34,389 bases of DNA from Treponema sp. (GTDB taxonomy: Bacteria; Spirochaetota; Spirochaetia; Treponematales; Treponemataceae): positions 1 to 34,389 of the forward strand of contig JAKSTL010000022.1 of assembly GCA_024402595.1 (NCBI GenBank), given 5' to 3'. This document shows, one piece after another, positions 1-6,413 of the stretch. Both the position numbers and the translations under genes were made by a program. The notes beneath the pieces were generated by a model. The model did not search any database, was not told the origin of the DNA, and saw only the letters and a program-made list of their open reading frames with translations. Each line of letters starts with the position of its first letter. Position 1 is the first letter of the stretch.

Positions 1-50
1 GCTGTTGTCGGGATGAAAACCCGATGTCCTAACCACTAGACGAAGGAGAC
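1..50 (-). tRNA. tRNA-Glu (anticodon UUC), 3' part cut off by the window edge
   Basis: On the minus strand the sequence begins with acceptor strand GTCTCCT, then a D-arm (GTCTAGTGGTTAGGAC), then an anticodon arm TCGGG-TTTTCAT-CCCGA whose seven-base loop places TTC at the anticodon, so it reads Glu codons. The variable loop and the first T-stem bases are visible before the window ends. The D-arm and anticodon arm match the usual bacterial tRNA-Glu. A strong promoter sits 20-55 bases upstream. Confidence 0.93.
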
Positions 51-76
51 ATAAGTCATATCTGACTGACTTCTAT

Positions 77-105
77 AATATAGCAAATACTAAATTTTTA
101 GTCAA
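77..105 (-). promoter_or_regulatory. Sigma-70-type promoter of tRNA-Glu
   Basis: On the minus strand TTGACT (100-105) is followed by a 17-base spacer and TATATT (77-82). Transcription would start near position 70, about 20 bases ahead of the mature tRNA end at 50. A/T tracts at 111-137 lie just upstream of the -35 box and could act as an UP element, which is common for stable RNA genes. Confidence 0.7.
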
Positions 106-136
106 TAACAAATATGTCTTTTTTTAATTTTTTTTT

Positions 137-1387
137 TTACATATTCAAACCAAACTTTTTGACCAATTTTTCCTGCAAAGACTTACATTCAGATTGTTCC
201 ATCCCAAGATTAATGGCGGAATTCAAATCACTCATAGATTTTTCATATTCCTGTATTTCATAATAGGCCGTTGCCCTTCTAAAATGTGTATGAGCCTGAA
301 ACTGATTCAACTCTAAAGATTTTGTAAAATTTTCGATTGCTGTTTCGTAATTCTTTTTTATAGAGTAAACAATGCCTATGTAATAATATGTTCTATAAGC
401 TTTTGGATCAAACTCCAGACTAACATTAAAATCATTAAGAGCTTCGTCAAACTTATTCATAGAAAAATATGCCATTCCTCTATGCTTTCTAATTACAGCA
501 ATAATATTCTTTTCATTAGGTCCAACAGCTTCCAGAATTTTTGTGTATGTTTCTACAGCTTCTTCCAAATTGCCTTGATTATGCTCGTGAATTGCATGTA
601 AAAGTAAATCATCAATTGTTCCTTGAACAAATGGTGTAACTCTACTGGCAGGTTTTTGTTCAGCTTTTTCCGACTTTTCATCCAGCAAATCATCGGCCAT
701 TAAATAAAAAGATTTTCTTCTATCTTCAATTTCCTTTTGAAGTTTTTTCTGATAATCTCGTATTTCCTGAAAAGTAATATCTGCCAAAGTTAGGGAAGCA
801 TTTAAAGAAGCAAGTTTTCTTCTTAAAGGAATATCAAATGGATTAAACTCTGTTTTATAAATTAGTTCATGCTCTACTTCTGCCCATGCATCCTGCAAAA
901 TTGTACGAATTTGTATTTCACAAACTGTATCTTCAGAAATTGGAGTTAATCCTTCATATTTTCCAGTTAATTCAGGTTTACAGGATTCTGGAATTTTTAT
1001 TAAAACATGAATTGATTCATATCCAAATTCACTAAATTTTTTTTCGGCGCCTTTAACTTCAACTTCTTTGATTTCAAAAATATTTTTAATTTGTTCCAGA
1101 CCTAGATTTATATCTTCCAAAAAAGCACAAATCATTCTAATACCTAACATATCTGTTAATGGTATCATTTTTACAGACTCTGACAGTTCTTTTGATTTTA
1201 ATCGTAAAACCTTTTTATAGTAACTATTAAAACTCTTTACCCTATATTTATAAGTTGGTTGAGCCATCAGTTTTATTTCGCTTTGAAGAATATGTACAAT
1301 GTTTGCCATAATCTCAGCAAAATAATCAGAATATGATTCATAATTACTCTTAATAAGTTCTTTTGAAGGAATGTTGTTATTACTCAT
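137..1387 (-). CDS. RelA/SpoT-type (p)ppGpp synthetase domain fused to TPR repeats
   Basis: The 416-residue protein carries an N-terminal alarmone-synthetase domain. Visible motifs are the ATP-site pattern R-x-K-x3-S-x3-K at residues 49-59, D79-M-L-G-I-R84 (metal-binding Asp in the family), FGYESIH near 121-127, and E158-I-Q-I-R followed by DAWAEVEH (166-173). About 150 C-terminal residues form TPR-like helices (roughly 264-400). There is no HD hydrolase domain and no TGS or ACT domain, so it resembles small alarmone synthetases with a protein-interaction tail rather than long RelA/SpoT. By family it would transfer pyrophosphate from ATP to GTP or GDP; activity is inferred. A longer reading frame starts at 1426, but that start lies inside the flaA terminator hairpin, so I chose the ATG at 1387. 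No clear ribosome-binding site is visible. It lies downstream of the flaA terminator and probably has its own weak promoter or relies on readthrough. Confidence 0.85.
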   Translation of the reverse strand: MSNNNIPSKELIKSNYESYSDYFAEIMANIVHILQSEIKLMAQPTYKYRVKSFNSYYKKVLRLKSKELSESVKMIPLTDMLGIRMICAFLEDINLGLEQIKNIFEIKEVEVKGAEKKFSEFGYESIHVLIKIPESCKPELTGKYEGLTPISEDTVCEIQIRTILQDAWAEVEHELIYKTEFNPFDIPLRRKLASLNASLTLADITFQEIRDYQKKLQKEIEDRRKSFYLMADDLLDEKSEKAEQKPASRVTPFVQGTIDDLLLHAIHEHNQGNLEEAVETYTKILEAVGPNEKNIIAVIRKHRGMAYFSMNKFDEALNDFNVSLEFDPKAYRTYYYIGIVYSIKKNYETAIENFTKSLELNQFQAHTHFRRATAYYEIQEYEKSMSDLNSAINLGMEQSECKSLQEKLVKKFGLNM

Positions 1388-1411
1388 AAGTAATAGTATA
1401 AACTGTTTTTT

Positions 1412-1450
1412 ATAAAAAAAAAGCACTTTAAGAAAAATCTTAAAGTGCTT
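1412..1450 (-). terminator. Rho-independent terminator of flaA
   Basis: A perfect 13-bp stem (1421-1433 with 1438-1450) closes an AAAA loop (1434-1437, as written on the plus strand). On the minus strand it is followed directly by a run of T residues (1412-1420). It lies 23 bases past the flaA stop codon and before the start of the RelA/SpoT-TPR gene, as expected for a highly expressed flagellar gene. Confidence 0.9.
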
Positions 1451-1472
1451 TCATTAGGCTTATATTTTAAGC

Positions 1473-2597
1473 TTATTTTGCATCAGCAGAACTGTTTCTT
1501 GCATTTGAAGAAGAATCAGCATACAAACTGTTCCATCCTTCTCCATTATCAGAATCCTGATAATCTGCATCTACAGAAATCTTAGATCTTTCGAGGTAAC
1601 GATTAACCTGTTTGTTACCGAACTTAGACATTTCTGCATTCTGACGAGCAGTTTCTTTTCTTCCAATGATTCCCCAAAGGTCTTCATCAACGATATCACG
1701 ATCAAAGTTAAGAACAGCTCTATCATAAATGATTTTAACATCTTTGAAGTATCCAATGAAGTCTCCACCAATGTGTGAAGAATCACGAGTGATTTCGAAA
1801 CCACTTAATTTTACAAATGGTGTTCCTCTTGGATAGATTGGATAAACTCTGATTTCACGAGTTCTAACTTCTGTAATGTACTGTGGATTGTTCCAGCTAA
1901 GTTCTTTCCAACCATCGAATCCGAGATAACCCATGAAGTAGCGTCTTTCAACACCATCATTATCTGTAAGACGAACATAAAGTCCATGTGGATAATTCAT
2001 ACCCATTGTTGTAACTTTAATAGTTCTGATTGTTCCAACATTCTTTACAACACCGTAACCACCTTCAAACAATGTTCCTTCGAATGATGGATTCTTTGCA
2101 GTATTGAAACTTGATTTATCATCTGCAGTTGACATTCTGTTACCGTTTTCATCAGCATCTGCTGCTGGTTCGTATGCAGGAATATCAAATGGAGGGTTAA
2201 TTTTTGCTGATGCATTAGCTGCCCATGAAGGGAAGATAATACGAACACCCATAACATTTTTTCCAGCAAATGGAACATCTGCACTTGCCTTAACAGGAGC
2301 TGCAACAACCTGTGAATCAGCTAAACTAGTAACATTTCTAGCAGAAGAATTCAAACTTACTTCCCATTCTGGAAGAACAAGTGATGTCTTCATAAGATTT
2401 TTCTGCTGATCTGTAAATGTAGCTCCGGCACTAACAGAATAATCCATTACTGTACGCTTATTCTGTGTCATTACTCCGTTCTGCTCAACACAATCAGCAT
2501 CCAACTGTGTAAAATCAATAAGCATAGCTTCTTCAGCAAAAGCAACGCCACCTGCTAGCAGCATCAATGCTGCTAATAAACCCAAAGTCTTCTTCAT
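1473..2597 (-). CDS. flaA: FlaA, periplasmic flagellar filament outer-layer (sheath) protein
   Basis: The 374-residue protein begins with a signal peptide (MKKTLGLLAALMLLAGGVAFA, cleavage probably after residue 21). The remainder fits spirochaete FlaA sheath proteins in length and layout, including a Trp/Tyr-rich middle (MGYLGFDGWKELSWNNPQY region) and a charged, Ser/Asn-rich C-terminus. FlaA covers the FlaB core filament in the periplasm and affects filament stiffness and cell coiling. The ATG has a good ribosome-binding site (AGGAG, 8 bases upstream), a canonical promoter (2648-2676) and a strong terminator, so it is a monocistronic, highly transcribed unit. The neighbouring amidase and GerMN genes match the order I recall around flaA in T. 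pallidum. Confidence 0.92.
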   Translation of the reverse strand: MKKTLGLLAALMLLAGGVAFAEEAMLIDFTQLDADCVEQNGVMTQNKRTVMDYSVSAGATFTDQQKNLMKTSLVLPEWEVSLNSSARNVTSLADSQVVAAPVKASADVPFAGKNVMGVRIIFPSWAANASAKINPPFDIPAYEPAADADENGNRMSTADDKSSFNTAKNPSFEGTLFEGGYGVVKNVGTIRTIKVTTMGMNYPHGLYVRLTDNDGVERRYFMGYLGFDGWKELSWNNPQYITEVRTREIRVYPIYPRGTPFVKLSGFEITRDSSHIGGDFIGYFKDVKIIYDRAVLNFDRDIVDEDLWGIIGRKETARQNAEMSKFGNKQVNRYLERSKISVDADYQDSDNGEGWNSLYADSSSNARNSSADAK

Positions 2598-2647
2598 ATT
2601 GAAGCTCCTTTTATTATACTAATTCGATGTAGCCTTGTATAAAATAT

Positions 2648-2676
2648 ATTATCTTATAAGTATTTTATTTTGTCAA
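2648..2676 (-). promoter_or_regulatory. Sigma-70-type promoter of flaA
   Basis: On the minus strand a perfect TTGACA (2671-2676) is separated by 17 bases from GATAAT (2648-2653). Predicted transcription start is near 2641, giving a 5' leader of about 44 bases before the flaA ATG. This is a housekeeping-type promoter rather than a FliA (sigma-28) type. Confidence 0.82.
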
Positions 2677-2717
2677 CGCTTTTAGAACTTGTATTTACTG
2701 ATTATTTTTTAGTTTTT

Positions 2718-3344
2718 TCAGTAATTTTCGTAAGCGAATCTTCCATCAATAAAAACTTCTACAGATTTAATTCTAGAGAAATTCTTAAATATATTTTCTT
2801 TTAAAAGCTCCACACCTTTTTTAAGCTCTATTACATTATCTCCCATTTTAAGACAATCGGAAGACAAATTCAAATAAACAATTTCATTTCTTTCAAAACA
2901 AGAAAGATTTTTTGTACCTGCTGTAAACATATATTTAGTTCGTTCAGCAGTTGCACCCAAAAGCAGTTCATCTACATAATCACTAATCAATATAGATAAT
3001 TTTTCTTCTGGCGACAAAACATCATCGCGATATTTATAGGTATTTTCTATGTATCTTGTTTCAATAATATAATTACCAGTTTTTGCGAAACTCTTTTTTT
3101 CTTTTTTTGCAGAGTTTTTAGAATCATTTTTACTATCAGAAACTTCTACAAGCGGATAAATAAAAGTTCTTCTGGCTCTGTCCTTGTAGTTGCCACAATA
3201 AAAGCACATTGTAGAAATTAACAGAAGAATAATAACAGAAAAAATTAACGAAATAATTACAATATATCTTGTTTCGATTATCGGGGATTTTTTTGTATTT
3301 TCGGTAATATTCTCATTTGCAGCTTTTGTATCTTTAGTTTTCAT
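2718..3344 (-). CDS. GerMN-domain membrane protein
   Basis: The 208-residue protein has a short charged cytoplasmic N-terminus, one membrane helix (about residues 27-50), a Lys/Ser-rich linker, and a C-terminal domain that fits GerMN: a LLLGAT-type helix end, the strand NEIVYLNLSSD, and the ending SVEVFIDGRFAYENY. In endospore formers GerMN proteins work at the envelope with cell-wall enzymes; spirochaetes do not sporulate, so an envelope or peptidoglycan role is inferred. The frame extends to a TTG at 3374, but I prefer the ATG at 3344, which overlaps the upstream amidase by 11 bases. That overlap implies translational coupling and a shared function. Confidence 0.75.
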   Translation of the reverse strand: MKTKDTKAANENITENTKKSPIIETRYIVIISLIFSVIILLLISTMCFYCGNYKDRARRTFIYPLVEVSDSKNDSKNSAKKEKKSFAKTGNYIIETRYIENTYKYRDDVLSPEEKLSILISDYVDELLLGATAERTKYMFTAGTKNLSCFERNEIVYLNLSSDCLKMGDNVIELKKGVELLKENIFKNFSRIKSVEVFIDGRFAYENY

Positions 3345-4368
3345 TTGCAGAAGTAAATCCTTTTGAACGCTCAAAATGGGTTATAAATGCGCCAATTCCA
3401 TTATATATTCCAAGGGTTGCTTTTTTCAAGTAATTATCATCATTTAATAAAAGTGCTTCAGCTTCATTTGAAACAAATCCCAGTTCTATTAAAACGCTTG
3501 GCATATTGGCATTTTTTACAACAAACCACTCTTCTGCCTTTATACCACGAGCCTTAGAAAGATTTCCAACCTGTGCCTGAAGACCATCCATTATAAACTT
3601 AGCAATCATAATACTTTCGGTTGTATACTCTTCTTCCATCATTGAATTAAGAATTGGAAATAAAGTTTTATCATCTTCTACAGTTGATTGATCAATAACC
3701 GTCCTTCTATATCCTGGAGATAAATACCAAACTTCATATCCGGAAGAAGTTTTATTCAAAGAAGAGTTTACATGGATAGAAATAAACAAAATTGCATCAT
3801 TTTCTGGAACCTTTACACTATTGGCAATATCAGTTCGTTCGCTTAATGATAAAAAATCATCGGTTTTACGGGTAAGAATAATCTGTTTATCTGGATAAGC
3901 AAGCTTTAATCTTTCGTAAAGAAGTTTGGCAACTTTAAGATTTATATCTTTTTCTTGAATTGTAACTTTTTTACCGTTGATTGTATAAGTTTTTAATGCT
4001 CCAGGGTCTTTTCCACCGTGGCCTGCATCAATAAGAATTGCACCAACTTTGAACAAAGTTTCATCTTCTTCTTTAAAAAAAGTTACTACATCGTCAAAAA
4101 AACGCTCAGTTACATAAAGCTGATTATTTTCGATAAATGGTGCATCGGTGAGCATTACATCTTTGTTATCAAGCACAATTATTTCTTCATTTTTTCTAAA
4201 ACTCAACTGATGGCCGTTTTTTTCCAGAAGTCCAGATTCAGAAAGAGAATCCCAATACAAGGTTATTCCCTGCTCCTGAATCTTTTTTAGCAACGGAAGT
4301 TTAGATTCAGAAAAAGAATTAAAAACTATGGTCAAAGTTACAATTATTGAGATTATGATTTTTTTCAT
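3334..4368 (-). CDS. N-acetylmuramoyl-L-alanine amidase (Amidase_3 family)
   Basis: This 344-residue exported enzyme would cut the bond between muramic acid and the stem peptide of peptidoglycan. A signal peptide (MKKIIISIIVTLTIVFNSFS) leads to a domain of about 80 residues that resembles the copper-amine-oxidase N-like module seen in some amidases. The catalytic domain follows: zinc ligands H117 in DAGHGGKDPGA, E139 in TIQEKDINL and H199 in FISIHVNSS, plus VLIELGFVSN near the end with the catalytic-type Glu. The ATG at 4368 has AGGAA at good spacing; an upstream TTG at 4395 is less likely. It overlaps the GerMN gene and sits two genes from flaA, consistent with remodelling wall near periplasmic flagella or at division. 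That link is inference. Confidence 0.92.
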   Translation of the reverse strand: MKKIIISIIVTLTIVFNSFSESKLPLLKKIQEQGITLYWDSLSESGLLEKNGHQLSFRKNEEIIVLDNKDVMLTDAPFIENNQLYVTERFFDDVVTFFKEEDETLFKVGAILIDAGHGGKDPGALKTYTINGKKVTIQEKDINLKVAKLLYERLKLAYPDKQIILTRKTDDFLSLSERTDIANSVKVPENDAILFISIHVNSSLNKTSSGYEVWYLSPGYRRTVIDQSTVEDDKTLFPILNSMMEEEYTTESIMIAKFIMDGLQAQVGNLSKARGIKAEEWFVVKNANMPSVLIELGFVSNEAEALLLNDDNYLKKATLGIYNGIGAFITHFERSKGFTSANEN

Positions 4369-4458
4369 TTTTCTATTCCTATAAAAATTATGCAATCAAA
4401 ATCCAGAAAGATTGAAGCGGCTATCTTTACTTTTATCTTTCAGTTTATGATTCAGAAA

Positions 4459-6099
4459 TCAGGCTTTTTGTAAATGTGAAGCGATGGTATCACTTACATA
4501 AACGGCGGCTTGTATTCCTCCCCTAAAAATTGCTTTTATTAATGTTTTCATATCTATTTCTGGATGAACTGAACGCAGAATATCAAACTTTTTAGCAGTA
4601 TCAGAAATTGTATTGTAATTCCAGTCTCTTATGTCACCATAATTATTTTTTATGATTTCTGGAAGTGATTTTTCCAAACTGGCATTTTTTGGCAGAACAC
4701 CAGAAATGGCAGAAAGATGAGAATCTTGGATGGAACCATAGGCGGATGGTGGGAAAGATTCTTCATCAACTTGCGAACAATTGTTTAAAAACTTTTCTGT
4801 CTGAATATTATCTGGGGTCAAAGTTATAAAAATATTTGAAACAGCTGCTTCACTGGCATCCATTGCAATCTGATGATTTTTGCTTACAGAAATTACATTT
4901 CCACATTTCTGAACATTATTTCGTGGAAAATCAACGGATGAACCTACTTCAACGGTTGCTCTTGGAAGAACATTAAAAACAGCTTTATCTGTATATTCTG
5001 TAATATCTTCGACATATTGAACAGTTCCTGGAATGGAAATCCAAGCTCGTTCTGCGCTGGTTCTTACACAAGGTATTTCAAAAAGTTCATAAGGTTTTTT
5101 GTGGTTTTTACAGATTTCCGACGGTGTATATTCAACGGGCTGTCGTTTTTCTATAAGTTCAACAGGATTTTCTCCACTGGCAATAAGCAAAGCCTGTTGT
5201 GTAAGATTCAAATCTGAAGCATAAGGATAAGTCCAGCCAGACATATAACCACCCGAAAGACGGCCTGCAATTTCACCAATCATTGGACCATTTTTTGTAA
5301 ACTTAATGTCAGCTTTTGCGGCACCACATGTTAATCCTAAAGAAGCAGCTCCTAGAGCAAAAACTGAAATCAGCTGATCGTGAACAGATTTTTCAAGAAT
5401 GGCCGGCATAGTGTGCCCCATTTCTATAAAATATGGCGGATAGTAAATATGTCGTTCAGCAAAACCTGTTATAGTCATTGTTCCATTGTAAATTAAAGCA
5501 TCAATGGAATATTCTGGACCTTCCATATATTCTTCTACGATGGCATTTCCAGAACGGGATGCATCAACGGCGGATTGAATTGCTGGTAAAAACTCTATTT
5601 GGGAACGAACCATACGACAACCACGGGCGCCCATATTATCTACGGGTTTTACCACTAAAGGAAAAGTCATTTTTTCAAGGATAGATTCCAGAAGATCTAA
5701 TGGAGAAGAAAGTTCAGATTTGTCAACTCGCTGAAACTTTGGTGAAGGGACACCGGCTTTTTCAAAACATTCACGCATTTGTGTTTTTACACTGGCATTG
5801 ACAGCGGCTTCAAAACTGTGGGCTGGCAAACCGAGCTTTTCACAAACATAAGACACAGAAGCGGAAAAATCTGTGCCTGCGGTAAAAACTGCCTTTAGTC
5901 CGCCTTTTTCTTGAAGTTGTTTTGCCAGTTCAAGTATTTCTTCTCGGGCTTTTAAGTCTATTTTATAAAACTCATCTGCTAGAGGAACGCAAACTGCATT
6001 TTGATCGCCATCAATGACTACAGTGTTGTATCCCATTTTTTTTGAAGCAGTAATGGCTGGTTTTTGCATCAATCCAGCGCCTAGAATAAGACAATTCAT
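4459..6099 (-). CDS. ATP-grasp domain ligase with an uncharacterised C-terminal domain
   Basis: The 546-residue protein starts with a pre-ATP-grasp Rossmann-like domain (LILGAGLMQKPA, VVIDGD). An ATP-grasp core follows (about 100-312) with the nucleotide-binding strand PLVVKPVDNMGARGC (K151), the hinge VEEYMEGPEYSIDALI, and the metal-binding G-E276-I-A-G-R280-L-S-G-G. It is closest in look to carbamoyl-phosphate-synthase-like and PylC-like ATP-grasp ligases, which join a carboxylate to an amine or thiol via acyl phosphate. The last 220 residues are not recognised and may select the substrate. It has a GGAG ribosome-binding site. It lies downstream of the sugar-modification genes across a 314-nt gap, so I infer it may attach an acyl or aminoacyl group to the product of that pathway; the substrate is unknown. 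Confidence 0.8.
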   Translation of the reverse strand: MNCLILGAGLMQKPAITASKKMGYNTVVIDGDQNAVCVPLADEFYKIDLKAREEILELAKQLQEKGGLKAVFTAGTDFSASVSYVCEKLGLPAHSFEAAVNASVKTQMRECFEKAGVPSPKFQRVDKSELSSPLDLLESILEKMTFPLVVKPVDNMGARGCRMVRSQIEFLPAIQSAVDASRSGNAIVEEYMEGPEYSIDALIYNGTMTITGFAERHIYYPPYFIEMGHTMPAILEKSVHDQLISVFALGAASLGLTCGAAKADIKFTKNGPMIGEIAGRLSGGYMSGWTYPYASDLNLTQQALLIASGENPVELIEKRQPVEYTPSEICKNHKKPYELFEIPCVRTSAERAWISIPGTVQYVEDITEYTDKAVFNVLPRATVEVGSSVDFPRNNVQKCGNVISVSKNHQIAMDASEAAVSNIFITLTPDNIQTEKFLNNCSQVDEESFPPSAYGSIQDSHLSAISGVLPKNASLEKSLPEIIKNNYGDIRDWNYNTISDTAKKFDILRSVHPEIDMKTLIKAIFRGGIQAAVYVSDTIASHLQKA

Positions 6100-6413
6100 A
6101 TTTTCTCCATGCCTTTTACGGCTACCACTTTGCGGTAAAATCTTTTTTTAGAGCTGTCCAATAAGTTTGTGTCTTAATGTGCTCTTGAATCACAAAAATG
6201 TCATTCTGAATCACACTAATGTTCTCCTGAATCACACCAATGTCATAACATCTTGTTTCAGGATTCCCCCTAAATCTAGTGGAACTCTGAATAATTTCAA
6301 AACGAAACAAGCAGTGCACCGAGTCTGTCAAAATCTTCAACATGACAAACATGTATAGACGACTTTTTTTTTAGACACCCCTTTTCGCTTAATCATTTAA
6401 GCTGTTGATTTTT
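6100..6413. repeat. Intergenic gap with degenerate dispersed repeat and 21-bp tandem repeats
   Basis: No convincing gene is present. Three imperfect 21-bp direct repeats occupy 6186-6248 (each starting TGAATCACA). Next to them GAAACAAG at 6304-6311 and CTTGTTTC at 6253-6260 form an inverted pair. The 21-base stretch at 6304-6324 matches 34169-34189 at 18 of 21 positions, and GGGGGAATCCTGAAACAAG (minus strand here) recurs with one extra A at 34157-34176. A short minus-strand reading frame (6122-6352) simply translates the repeats. This looks like remains of a dispersed intergenic element. Confidence 0.6.
6186..6248. repeat. Three imperfect 21-bp tandem repeats
   Basis: Units at 6186-6206, 6207-6227 and 6228-6248 share the core TGAATCACAnnAATGT. 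The minus-strand translation gives repeated VIQ[ED]-type heptads, but no start or coding context supports a protein. Confidence 0.75.

Noticed and set aside
1388..1426. Upstream ATG for the RelA/SpoT-TPR gene
   Set aside because: It falls inside the flaA terminator hairpin and gives an extra hydrophobic stretch not expected in the family.
6122..6352. Minus-strand 76-codon frame with repeated VIQ motifs
   Set aside because: The motif repetition comes from the 21-bp DNA repeats; no ribosome-binding site, no family, and it overlaps a dispersed repeat.
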